Source of the DNA: Clostridia bacterium
Lineage (GTDB): Bacteria; Bacillota; Clostridia; TANB77; CAG-465
Direction: 5' to 3'
Length of the DNA stretch: 48,563 bases
Assembly: GCA_900772475.1 (NCBI GenBank)
Contig: CAAHEI010000082.1
Span: 1-48,563 of the forward strand
In this document: positions 35,245 through 43,417 of the stretch, in pieces
Layout: each line of letters begins with the position of its first letter
How positions within the stretch are numbered: position 1 is the first letter of the stretch
Position numbers and translations under genes: made by a program
Notes under the pieces: generated by a model
The model's database searches: none
Seen by the model: the letters and a program-made list of their open reading frames with translations, nothing else
Told to the model about the DNA's origin: nothing

Positions 35245-36369
35245 TTAATCTAAATATCCATATTTTTTATAAAAATCATTTTTAAATTCTAAAAGGCTAT
35301 CTTCTTTAATTGCTTCTCTTACATTTTCCATTAAGTTTACAAGGAATCTTAAGTTATGTATAGAAAGTAGACGTGCTCCTAGAATTTCTTTAGCCTTAAA
35401 TAAGTGATGTATATACGCCCTAGTATAATTTTTACATGTATAACAATCGCAGTCTGGATCAAGCGTAGTAAAATCCTTTATATGACATGCATTTAACATG
35501 TTTAATTTTCCATAATGAGTAAGTGCACTTCCATTTCTTGCCATTCTTGTCGGAAGTACACAGTCGCACATATCTACTCCTGCAAGAGCTGCTTCAATTA
35601 AATAATCTGGTGTTCCAACACCCATTAAATATCTTGGCTTGTCCTCTGGTAAGAGTGGTGCTGTATATTTAAGTATCCTTAAAAATTCTTCTTTAGGTTC
35701 ACCTACACTTATTCCACCTATTGCATAACCAGGAAATCCAATATCTACTGTTTCTTTGGCACTTATCTTTCTTAAGTCCTCATACATACCACCTTGTACA
35801 ATACCAAATAGAGCTTGTTTTTCTGTATTTTTATGATAATCCTTGCAACGTGCTGCCCATCTTAAAGTTCTTTCCATAGAATTTTTAACATAATCATATG
35901 TAGCTGGATAAGGTGCACATTCATCAAAAGCCATCATAATATCTGAGCCTAAACAATTTTGTACATACATTGAATCTTCAGGTGCCATAAACTTTTTAGC
36001 CCCGTCTATATGTGATCTAAATTCTACTCCCTCTTCTGTTATTTTTCTTATTTTACTTAGGCTAAATACCTGAAATCCTCCACTATCTGTTAAAATATTT
36101 CTATCCCAGTTCATAAATTTGTGAAGTCCTCCTGCTTCTTTAATTAGCTCAGCACCTGGTCTTAAAAATAAATGATATGTATTTGATAAGATAATATGTG
36201 AATGAATCATATCCTTCATTTCATCAGGTGTCATTGATTTTACTGTTGCTTGTGTTCCAACTGGCATAAACACAGGTGTTTCAACATCTCCATGAGAAAG
36301 GTGTAAAACTCCAAGCCTTGCTCCTGTATTTTTTTCTATTTTCTTTACTTCAAAATTTAACGCTTCCAT
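35245..36369 (-). CDS. tgt: Queuine tRNA-ribosyltransferase
   Basis: 374 aa, full length. Motifs: nucleophile region DSGGFQVFSLSKIRK, GGISVGEPKEEF, MGVGTPDYL, and zinc ligands CDCYTCKNYTRAYIHHL. It exchanges the guanine at the wobble position of His, Asp, Asn and Tyr tRNAs for preQ1. Its partner queA lies 0.4 kb upstream in the same direction, so queuosine formation is encoded here as one unit with a small membrane protein between. Confidence 0.96.
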   Translation of the reverse strand: MEALNFEVKKIEKNTGARLGVLHLSHGDVETPVFMPVGTQATVKSMTPDEMKDMIHSHIILSNTYHLFLRPGAELIKEAGGLHKFMNWDRNILTDSGGFQVFSLSKIRKITEEGVEFRSHIDGAKKFMAPEDSMYVQNCLGSDIMMAFDECAPYPATYDYVKNSMERTLRWAARCKDYHKNTEKQALFGIVQGGMYEDLRKISAKETVDIGFPGYAIGGISVGEPKEEFLRILKYTAPLLPEDKPRYLMGVGTPDYLIEAALAGVDMCDCVLPTRMARNGSALTHYGKLNMLNACHIKDFTTLDPDCDCYTCKNYTRAYIHHLFKAKEILGARLLSIHNLRFLVNLMENVREAIKEDSLLEFKNDFYKKYGYLD

Positions 36370-36383
36370 TTTTCCTCCTTAAT

Positions 36384-36734
36384 TTACATAAACGATATCC
36401 TTGTAACACTTGTTAACAAATAAATATAATACGAAAGTCCAGAAATAACAATAAATGTAAGTGTTAACGCTATTAATTTTACTAAGTTTATTCTAAATGT
36501 TTCAGGGCTTACAGTTTTGTTTATAAACATAATAACAGCTGTAATCTCTAAAATTATTGATGTTCCAATAACACTAAGTGCTGCTATAGCTTGCTTTTTA
36601 TTTGCCATAGTTATAACTTTTGCTGACTCCGGCACATTTAGGTTTTCATCTATATTAACAAACTTATACAAAACAAAATATATTGCAACAAAAATTATTA
36701 GTATAATTAGAACCTTCTTAATCCATTCTTTCAT
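36384..36734 (-). CDS. Small integral membrane protein in the queuosine operon
   Basis: 116 aa from ATG 36734, which has GAGGTGG upstream. Three hydrophobic segments are seen (IKKVLIILIIFVAIYFVLY, AALSVIGTSIILEITAVIMF, LVKLIALTLTFIVISGLSYYIYLL), separated by short charged loops. No family recognised; it is not YajC, which often follows tgt. It sits between queA and tgt, 14 bp before tgt, so co-expression is likely. Role unknown. Confidence 0.7.
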   Translation of the reverse strand: MKEWIKKVLIILIIFVAIYFVLYKFVNIDENLNVPESAKVITMANKKQAIAALSVIGTSIILEITAVIMFINKTVSPETFRINLVKLIALTLTFIVISGLSYYIYLLTSVTRISFM

Positions 36735-36754
36735 TTTTACCACCTCAAAAAACA

Positions 36755-36801
36755 CTAGTGTTAGTTTTGTAAAAAATAATTTTTTACAAAACTAACTCTA
36801 G
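36755..36801. repeat. Palindromic repeat copy B, 47 bp, after queA
   Basis: 23-bp arms with one mismatch around a single central base (CTAGTGTTAGTTTTGT ... ACAAAACTAACTCTAG). It starts 3 bp after the queA stop. On the minus strand it is followed by T6, so it can also act as the queA terminator. Confidence 0.8.
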
Positions 36802-36803
36802 GG

Positions 36804-37829
36804 CTATGATATGAACATGCAATCACCAAAACTGAAGAAACGATATTTTTCTTCTACAGCTTTTTCATATGCTTGCATTATATGTTCTTTTCCTGCTAAT
36901 GCTGATACTAACATAATTAATGTTGATTCAGGTAGATGAAAATTTGTAATTAGTGCATCTAACATTTTAAATTTATAACCTGGATATATAAATATATTGG
37001 TATCTTTTGCCATAGGATGTATTATTCCGTTATCGTCTGTTGCACTTTCCATTACTCTACATGAAGTTGTTCCTACTGCTATTACTCTGCCACCTTGTTT
37101 TTTTGTATTATTTATTATATCACATGCCTTCTCATCTATTACAAAGTATTCACTGTGCATTTGATGCTTTGTTACATCATCTACTTTTACTGGTCTAAAT
37201 GTTCCAAGTCCTACATGAAGCGTTACATATACTATATTTATTCCATCACTTTCAAGTTTTTTTAATATTTCTTCTGTGAAATGTAATCCTGCAGTTGGTG
37301 CTGCAGCTGATCCTAGATGTTTACAATATACCGTTTGATACATATTTTTATCTTCTAGTTTTTCTGTTATATATGGAGGTAGTGGCATTGTACCTAATTT
37401 ATCTAATATTTCATTAAATATTCCATCATATTTAAATTCTATTACTCTTTGTCCATCTTCTAGTATATCTTTTACTTCTGCTCTTAATAATTTTTCATCA
37501 AATATTATTTCAGTTCCAATTTTCATCTTTTTTCCAGGTTTAACCAAGCATTGCCATCTATCATTTTCATTTTGTTTTAATAAGAGTACTTCTATAGCTT
37601 CTTCTTTTCCCTCTCTATGTCCAAAAATTCTTGCTGGCATTACCTTTGTATCATTTAATACTAGAGTGTCTCCTTTTTTTAAATATTTTCCTATATTTTC
37701 AAATATTTCATCTGATGTTTTTCCTGTTTTTTTATCAAGTAACATCATTCTTGCTTTTTCCCTATTTTTTAATGGAGTTTGTGCTATTAATTCTTTGGGT
37801 AAATAATAATCAAAATCGCTTGTTTTCAT
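36804..37829 (-). CDS. queA: S-adenosylmethionine:tRNA ribosyltransferase-isomerase
   Basis: 341 aa, full length. Conserved blocks: FDYYLPKELIAQTPL, LNDTKVMPARIFG, PLPPYI, TAGLHFTEE and TLHVGLGTFRPV. It transfers the ribosyl part of SAM to preQ1 in tRNA to form epoxyqueuosine. It is the first gene of the queA, membrane protein, tgt, cls series. No preQ1 riboswitch could be seen in its 5' region. Confidence 0.96.
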   Translation of the reverse strand: MKTSDFDYYLPKELIAQTPLKNREKARMMLLDKKTGKTSDEIFENIGKYLKKGDTLVLNDTKVMPARIFGHREGKEEAIEVLLLKQNENDRWQCLVKPGKKMKIGTEIIFDEKLLRAEVKDILEDGQRVIEFKYDGIFNEILDKLGTMPLPPYITEKLEDKNMYQTVYCKHLGSAAAPTAGLHFTEEILKKLESDGINIVYVTLHVGLGTFRPVKVDDVTKHQMHSEYFVIDEKACDIINNTKKQGGRVIAVGTTSCRVMESATDDNGIIHPMAKDTNIFIYPGYKFKMLDALITNFHLPESTLIMLVSALAGKEHIMQAYEKAVEEKYRFFSFGDCMFIS

Positions 37830-37874
37830 AATAATTTTATCTCCTTTATTTTACATATTATAACATAAATATAC

Positions 37875-37917
37875 AAAAAAATAAACCCAAACTATTAAAC
37901 TTTTATTTAATAGTTTG
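37875..37917 (-). terminator. Terminator of the VanW-like gene
   Basis: CAAACTATTAAA/TTTAATAGTTTG 12-bp stem, then a T-rich tail containing T7 on the minus strand. Confidence 0.8.
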
Positions 37918-37926
37918 AGTAAAAGA

Positions 37927-38966
37927 TTAATTTAATTCTATTTTTTGTATTCCATGCCTTATACCAACACCCATATGACTTGAGTAACCTAAATCATTTA
38001 ATACTTTTTCTACCTCAAATTCAACTGTTTGTTTATTTCCATTTTTTGTTACATTAAATACCTCTTTATTACTTTCAAGTTTATCTATATAATTATTCAT
38101 ATCTTCTTGAAATTCTTTTTCACTAAGTTTTTTTCTTTATACATCTTCATAAAATCTTTATCTATAAACTTATAATCATATAGTACTTTTGAGTGATTTT
38201 TTACTAAAACCTTATTATACACTATGTTGCCTGTTACTTTATCAATACATTTTTTAGATACTTGATTATTTCTATACATTACTCCGTTTTCATCTTTGGC
38301 AAAGTATGAAAAATCTTCTTTTATATGATATTTATATTTTTCTTTTTTATCAGCTCTTAATTCTCCCATTAAATATTCATCTGTTGTATAAACTATTAAT
38401 TGATAGGTTATATCTTTAGTATTATTTGTAAATTGATAATCAAGATTATTGTACATTATAGAGGTGCCTGTACCAAAAGGTACCTTTCTGCCAAAATCAG
38501 GAAACATATCAATTCCGTGATGATGGTGGTGTTCTACAATATCTAGTGAACTATGTAAAACCATCCAATGAATAAGGTTTGTAAATTGGCACATTCCTCC
38601 ACCTATATCTCTATCAACAGATCCACTCTTTACGGTTAATCCTTCTAAATATCCCCTTTTTTTGGTAACAGGTCCTACCAATTTCCAAAAAGAAAATGTT
38701 TCTCCAGGTTTAATTAATATATTGGTAACTTTGGGTGCAGCTATAGATAAATTAACAGCTTTATTATTTTGTAAATTACTATCTACATTATTTAATTTTC
38801 TTCTTATTAATGAATTATGTTTATATATGAGATACGGAAGTTTTTCACTACCAAAATCTTTTGCAAACTTTTTTGATGACAGTATATCTTTTACATTTCG
38901 TTTCGATATTTCCTTCATTCTTGATATCTTGTATGTTAATGGACTAATTTGATAAAATCTTCTCAA
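37927..38966 (-). pseudogene. VanW-family protein with a one-base frameshift in an A7 tract
   Basis: TTG start at 38966 behind AGAGGAAAAGG. The VanW domain is clear: LIKPGETFSFWKLVGPV, RDIGGGMCQFTNLIHWMV and EHHHHHGIDMFPDFGRKVPFGTGTSI. The first frame ends at 38097 with a Lys-rich tail. One extra A in the A7 run near 38120 instead continues as EKKLSEKEFQED and NNYIDKLESNKE through to GIRHGIQKIELN, stop at 37927, total 346 aa. The seamless extension argues for one gene with a deleted A. A separate 57-codon gene starting at 38100 is an alternative. VanW proteins are of unknown function, found in some glycopeptide-resistance loci and elsewhere. Confidence 0.7.
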
Positions 38967-39209
38967 TTCCTTTTCCTCTTTCTATAGTTTTTAAAATTAA
39001 AAACATTTTCTTATATAACAAAACCGGTAAAACTAAAATATAACCTAATAAATGTAAATTATTATGTATTAATATAATTATTATTTAGTTTTTATATAAC
39101 TAACTCATAAATATAAGTATATACTAAAAAAAAATAAAATCAATACTATATAACAATATTTTTATATTTTATTAATCTAAATATTTGTTAAAAAAATACC
39201 ATTTTTCTA
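38967..39209. other. AT-rich gap without genes
   Basis: I see nothing coding or repeated here. The bases just before 38966 serve as the leader of the VanW-like gene. Confidence 0.5.
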
Positions 39210-39238
39210 TTTACATATTAAAAAATTAATGTTAGAAT
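39210..39238 (+). promoter_or_regulatory. Promoter of the candidate structured RNA
   Basis: TTTACA at 39210-39215, 17-bp spacer, TAGAAT at 39233-39238, about 7 bp before the first base of the terminal helix. Confidence 0.7.
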
Positions 39239-39244
39239 ATAAGT

Positions 39245-39408
39245 AGAGATAACGAATTATTTGAAAATCTACAAGCATTGATACGGGAATCGGGAATCAT
39301 ACTTTGTGTCGAATGCTCTTCTTATCAGAGAATCCTAATGAGTATTGACAAGATGCCCACCTTTATATAAAGGGTTTTATCATTTATCGTTATCTCTTTT
39401 TTTATATG
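39245..39408 (+). ncRNA. Candidate structured noncoding RNA, family unknown
   Basis: About 158 nt closed by an 11-bp perfect helix (AGAGATAACGA at 39246, TCGTTATCTCT near 39392-39402) with T7 directly after, so the 3' helix side is also a terminator. Inside are a stem AGCATTGATAC/GTGTCGAATGCT with one bulge, a CCTTTATATAAAGG hairpin and a small CTCT/AGAG hairpin. This gives a multi-branch fold. The tandem repeat CGGGAATC occurs in a loop. GC content is well above the surroundings, there is no ORF, and its own promoter lies upstream. A stand-alone RNA such as 6S was considered, but the branching does not look rod-like. It is convergent with the PHP gene. Confidence 0.55.
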
Positions 39409-39431
39409 CATACAAAAAATATGGTGCCATT

Positions 39432-40313
39432 TTAGGCACCATATTTTTCTCCAATTTCATGCTTTTTTTCTTTTAACCTTGTAATTATTGAATAATCTGA
39501 AATCTTAAGATTTTCATTAATTCCAAGACCTATTTTAATATCACTATTAAAATTATGAAAATCACTTCCAACAGTTGGAATTAAATGATATATTTCACAT
39601 AATTCAAGAAGTTCTTCTCTTTTCTCATTACTATTATGTGGATTATATACTTCTATTCCACAAAGCCCAGCTTCATTAAATATCCTAATAAAAGTATTTA
39701 AATCATTATTATTTAACTTTAAACTTTTGGGATGTGCAAGAACTGGAACACCACCACATTTAATTATTGTATCAATTAATTTTGTAGGTTCCATTTTTTT
39801 TCTTTCAACATACGCATTTTTTCCAATATCAAGATACTTTGAATATGCGTGTACAGGTGATACTGCATATCCTTTTTTAAAAAGTGTATATGCAATATCG
39901 TATCTTCCTATACTTTCTTTTTTTACCTCTTTTGTAACTTGACCTGAAGTAATACCAATTCCCATTTGATTTAATTTAGATATTATCTTTGCAACATTTT
40001 TCTTTCTGGCTATTTCGTACTCATCAAGAATTTTGTATATTTTCCGGTTAACAAAATATGCTGTAAAATGGCACACATGATTTTTTGATAGTCCATATTC
40101 TAAAAGACTAGAACCGATTTCAATTCCTGGTATTATTTCAAGACTATTTTTAGCAATATTTCTTGCAATTTCAAGTGAAGAAAGATTGTAGTGTTCCGTA
40201 AGAGAAATAGTTCTTACATTATTTTCTATTGCACTTTTTACAATGCTTTCTACACTCTCTTTGCCATCTGAAAAATTACTATGAATATGTAAATCTATAT
40301 ATTGTGGATTCAT
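39432..40313 (-). CDS. PHP-domain phosphoesterase
   Basis: 293 aa. PHP metal-binding motifs: YIDLHIHSNFSDG, SLTEHYNLS, an insert region, PVLAHPKS and VGSDFHNFN. This arrangement matches the TrpH/YciV group, which removes 3'-phosphates from nucleoside 3',5'-bisphosphates or acts as an RNA 5'-3' exonuclease. The exact substrate is not determined by sequence. It is monocistronic, with a promoter at 40363-40391. AGGAGGGAT precedes the ATG. Confidence 0.85.
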   Translation of the reverse strand: MNPQYIDLHIHSNFSDGKESVESIVKSAIENNVRTISLTEHYNLSSLEIARNIAKNSLEIIPGIEIGSSLLEYGLSKNHVCHFTAYFVNRKIYKILDEYEIARKKNVAKIISKLNQMGIGITSGQVTKEVKKESIGRYDIAYTLFKKGYAVSPVHAYSKYLDIGKNAYVERKKMEPTKLIDTIIKCGGVPVLAHPKSLKLNNNDLNTFIRIFNEAGLCGIEVYNPHNSNEKREELLELCEIYHLIPTVGSDFHNFNSDIKIGLGINENLKISDYSIITRLKEKKHEIGEKYGA

Positions 40314-40362
40314 TTTTTATCCCTCCTAAAATTATTTTAGAGATTGTTATTAATTTATCCAC

Positions 40363-40391
40363 ATTATATCATTAAACATTTTTCTTGTAAA
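40363..40391 (-). promoter_or_regulatory. Promoter of the PHP gene
   Basis: Minus strand TTTACA (40391-40386), 17-bp spacer, TATAAT (40368-40363). Confidence 0.8.
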
Positions 40392-40540
40392 TATTTTTTA
40401 TATATTATCAATTGGTATTACTTATCTTCAAATTTTTTGGTAATAACTTTTAAAAACTAATTTTAATACTTCCAACTTTATAGTTATTTATTCCTAAGAT
40501 TTTAGAGAAGCCATTATTTTAATTAATTTTTTCATAAAAA

Positions 40541-40572
40541 AGAACACCCTATGTTGTTTCTTCCTTAATGTA
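40541..40572 (-). terminator. Probable terminator of the toxin-antitoxin operon
   Basis: Minus strand GAAACAAC/GTGTTC hairpin followed by T6. Confidence 0.5.
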
Positions 40573-40576
40573 TATT

Positions 40577-40900
40577 TTATCTATATTTTACCTTTTTTTG
40601 CCAATTGCTTCCAGAATAATACACTGCAATAATTTGTACTTCTTTTATATTTTCAATTATCTCATAAAAAACCATAAAGTTTTTTACCATTATTTTTCTA
40701 ATATCATTTTTCCCTATAATTTTGTTATCAATAACGTTATATATATCAGCTGTATCTTTTAATTTTGAAATTTCTTCTTTAAAAGCTTTACTATGTTGCT
40801 TAGCAATTTCTGGCTCCTTTAGTTTTTTCTTTATATATATTATAATCTTTTTTATATCCTCCTTGGCTTCATCTAAAATCTTCACATTATATTTATTCAT
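40577..40900 (-). CDS. RelE/ParE-family toxin
   Basis: 107 aa. The N-terminal YNVKILDEAKEDIKKIIIYI and the C-terminal IRKIMVKNFMVFYEI and VQIIAVYY strands give the RelE/ParE fold. It would cut mRNA on the ribosome (RelE) or poison gyrase (ParE); the two cannot be separated here. It lies 15 bp after the antitoxin gene in a classic antitoxin-first operon. Confidence 0.85.
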   Translation of the reverse strand: MNKYNVKILDEAKEDIKKIIIYIKKKLKEPEIAKQHSKAFKEEISKLKDTADIYNVIDNKIIGKNDIRKIMVKNFMVFYEIIENIKEVQIIAVYYSGSNWQKKVKYR

Positions 40901-40915
40901 TTTGTTTCACCCCAG

Positions 40916-41164
40916 TTATAAACTATCAATTTCTTCAAAAGCCTCATCAATTGTAAGCATTTTCGCCTTTCCACTTTCAATTTTTTCCATTCTTTTACTC
41001 AATTTTTTCTTTAAATCTGCATTATCTTTTATAATTAGTTCATCAGGCATAGTTTCCTCAATATATTTTGAAGTTAAATAATCAGCATAGTTCAATAACT
41101 CTTTTGCAACTGAATCTGGAATCAAATCAATTGTATTATATAATTCTTGTTTCGTTGAAGTCAT
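40916..41164 (-). CDS. Antitoxin of the RelE/ParE-type module
   Basis: 82 aa, small and charged. The N-terminal helix pattern (LIPDSVAKELLNYADYLTSKY) resembles short DUF2281/RelB-like antitoxins, and the C-terminal half (KMLTIDEAFEEI) is the probable toxin-wrapping segment. GGAGG precedes the ATG. Binding to its own promoter is usual for such antitoxins. Confidence 0.75.
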   Translation of the reverse strand: MTSTKQELYNTIDLIPDSVAKELLNYADYLTSKYIEETMPDELIIKDNADLKKKLSKRMEKIESGKAKMLTIDEAFEEIDSL

Positions 41165-41201
41165 CTCTATGTACCTCCTTATTTGTTTATCCTATATAAT
41201 T

Positions 41202-41230
41202 ATTTTACTATATTTTTCACATATTATCAA
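41202..41230 (-). promoter_or_regulatory. Promoter of the toxin-antitoxin operon
   Basis: Minus strand TTGATA (41230-41225), 17-bp spacer, TAAAAT (41207-41202). Confidence 0.75.
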
Positions 41231-41385
41231 TAATTTTACTAGAATTTTATATTACAGTTTTTTATTAAAAAATTTATTTAAACCACATATAAATTATATT
41301 ATAATAGTTTTACAATGCTACATTCAATTGAACTTCTATAAAAAATTAAAGGACTTCTATTAAAAGAAACCCTTACTATATTAAA

Positions 41386-41937
41386 TTATAAATAACTTAC
41401 TATATCCTCAAATGTATCATATCCACTTTCACTATTGATATGCCCTGCATTAGGTATTAAAATTTGCTCCGTTGCAATCTTATCTGCAAAACCTTTTTCA
41501 ACTTCATATTTTACATATGGATCATTGTCTGAATAAAAACAAATTATTTCATCAGCATGATGTTTTACATCTTCAAAGTTATCAAAATACATTGATTTAT
41601 TCACATTATCATACTCTTCATTTATTCCTAAATAGTTATTAAACCCACATACAAATATTAATTTTCTAACTTTAACTTTATTTTCAACTAGAAATTTTGA
41701 TATGAAAATTGGTGCGATACTATGACCTATAATTGTAGTATTTTCATTTATAATTCCTAAATCTAAATAATATTTAAGTAATTTACTCCAGTTTTCATAG
41801 TTTTGATATCCAACTCCAATTGGGAAATCTGGTACGTATGCCTTCTTTCCATCTGTTGTTATAAAATCATGTAACCAACTAAACCAATTACAAAAAGGAC
41901 TTCCAAAAGAGCCATGTATTATAAAATAATTTTCCAT
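41386..41937 (-). CDS. YdeN/RBBP9-type alpha/beta hydrolase
   Basis: 183 aa. The fold starts with YFIIHGSFGSP, the oxyanion region. The nucleophile Ser is in GHSIAP, the acid in CFYSDNDPYV and the His in NAGHINSESG. This is the RBBP9/YdeN serine hydrolase pattern at normal length. The substrate is unknown. GGAGGGAAAG precedes the ATG at 41937. It is apparently monocistronic. Confidence 0.88.
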   Translation of the reverse strand: MENYFIIHGSFGSPFCNWFSWLHDFITTDGKKAYVPDFPIGVGYQNYENWSKLLKYYLDLGIINENTTIIGHSIAPIFISKFLVENKVKVRKLIFVCGFNNYLGINEEYDNVNKSMYFDNFEDVKHHADEIICFYSDNDPYVKYEVEKGFADKIATEQILIPNAGHINSESGYDTFEDIVSYL

Positions 41938-42063
41938 TTACTTTCCCTCCAATATATATTTACACATAAAATATTTCTTTTCATCTACTTGAATATGCAT
42001 TTAAAGTCATAATCAACTATCATACTTCATTTATTAAGTAAAATCATAAGTGCTAATGTTATT

Positions 42064-42726
42064 TTATATATTATCAATTTGCCAATCAATTGGGGCAATT
42101 TTATTTTTTCTTAAAAATTCATTTGCTTTTATAAAATGATTGCAGCCCTCAAATCCATAATGCACAGAGAATGGACTTGGATGTGACGAAGTTAAAACCA
42201 GATGTTTTGGATTTGTAATCAATACCTGTTTTTTCTTAGCAAAGTTCCCCCAAAGCATAAATACCACAGGTTCTTCTTTTTTGTTTATCTCTTCTATTAT
42301 TCTATCAGTAAATATTTCCCAACCTTTTCCTTGATGTGAGGCCGGTTTATCCTTTTCTACCGTAAGAACACTGTTTAACATAAGTACACCTTGTTTTGCC
42401 CATTTTAATAAATATCCATTGTTTGGAATATAGCATCCAAATTCTCTATTTAATTCTTTGTATATATTTACAAGCGAAGGTGGTGTTTTTATTCCAGGAT
42501 TGACAGAGAATGCCATTCCATGTGCCTCTCCTTCACCATGATAAGGATCTTGTCCTAAAATTACTACTCGTATATGCTCATATGGTGTATTCTCAAGAGC
42601 AAAAAAGATATTTTTCTTTGGTGGAAATATTGTTTTAGTGGCATATTCATTTTCTACAAATTCATGTAATTTCTTGTAATATTCTTTATTCTTTTCTTCC
42701 TCTAAAATTTCACTAAATCTTCCCAT
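42064..42726 (-). CDS. ung: Uracil-DNA glycosylase (family 1)
   Basis: 220 aa. The catalytic block VVILGQDPYHGEGEAHGMAFSV holds the Asp that activates water, and LTSSHPSPFSVHYGF holds the His. It removes uracil from DNA to start base-excision repair. It is the last gene of the recJ to ung series, 8 bp after the MBL gene, with AGGAGG before the ATG. Confidence 0.97.
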   Translation of the reverse strand: MGRFSEILEEEKNKEYYKKLHEFVENEYATKTIFPPKKNIFFALENTPYEHIRVVILGQDPYHGEGEAHGMAFSVNPGIKTPPSLVNIYKELNREFGCYIPNNGYLLKWAKQGVLMLNSVLTVEKDKPASHQGKGWEIFTDRIIEEINKKEEPVVFMLWGNFAKKKQVLITNPKHLVLTSSHPSPFSVHYGFEGCNHFIKANEFLRKNKIAPIDWQIDNI

Positions 42727-42734
42727 TTTTCCTC

Positions 42735-43403
42735 CTAATTTAATTCTATCCCTTTCATTTTTAAAAGCATTCGTATATATTTTTTTGCTTTACTTAAGTT
42801 TGTAGCTCTTCCGTGTCCAGGATAAATCATTATATCATCAAACCTGTCAAATATTTTTTGTATAGAGTTCACCATTTCTTCAAAATTTGCAGTTGCAAGA
42901 TCACATCTTCCATAGCAATCATAAAATATAGTATCTCCTGTAAAAAGACAGTTACTAGTTTTTTCAAATAAACAAATTCCTCCTGCTGTATGACCAGGAG
43001 TATGTATTATTTCAAAATTTAATATTCCAACTCTGAAACAAAAATTGTCTTTTACTTTTGTTATATTGCATGAACTTAAATCTTTTCTTTTTATTCCTTG
43101 TGCTATGCTATAATCTTCAACTTTTCCAATTAGCATATCATAATCATTTTCATGTATTAAAACTTTGCCTTTGGTATATTCATAAACCTCTTTTAAAGCA
43201 CCTGTATGATCCCCATGTGCATGTGTTAAAACTATATATTTTATGGATATACCAAGTTCTACAATCTTTGATATAATTTTATTTGCCTCATATCCTGGAT
43301 CTACTATTATACCTTCTTTTTCTATATCATCATATACTATATATGTATTTGTAAAATGTCCAATTCCTCCTACATTAACTCTTACATTTTCAATATTTAT
43401 CAT
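42735..43403 (-). CDS. MBL-fold hydrolase (glyoxalase II-like)
   Basis: 222 aa from ATG 43403 (GGGAGG upstream). Metallo-beta-lactamase motifs: THAHGDHTG, HTPGHTAGG, FTGDTIF and YPGHG, the two-metal set. Family members include hydroxyacylglutathione hydrolases and related thioesterases. A gene of this family often stands behind rel in Firmicutes. The ATG is 15 bp after the rel stop, so they are co-transcribed. Confidence 0.9.
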   Translation of the reverse strand: MINIENVRVNVGGIGHFTNTYIVYDDIEKEGIIVDPGYEANKIISKIVELGISIKYIVLTHAHGDHTGALKEVYEYTKGKVLIHENDYDMLIGKVEDYSIAQGIKRKDLSSCNITKVKDNFCFRVGILNFEIIHTPGHTAGGICLFEKTSNCLFTGDTIFYDCYGRCDLATANFEEMVNSIQKIFDRFDDIMIYPGHGRATNLSKAKKYIRMLLKMKGIELN

Positions 43404-43417
43404 TTTTCCTCCCAAAG

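Noticed and set aside
37830..37874. preQ1 riboswitch upstream of queA
   Set aside because: The short leader contains only a ribosome site and AT-rich DNA; no pseudoknot-type C-rich or hairpin pattern could be seen.
39245..39402. Miniature inverted-repeat transposon instead of an RNA gene
   Set aside because: The 11-bp ends could be terminal repeats, but a correctly spaced promoter, T7 tail and internal hairpins fit an RNA gene better; no target duplication was seen.
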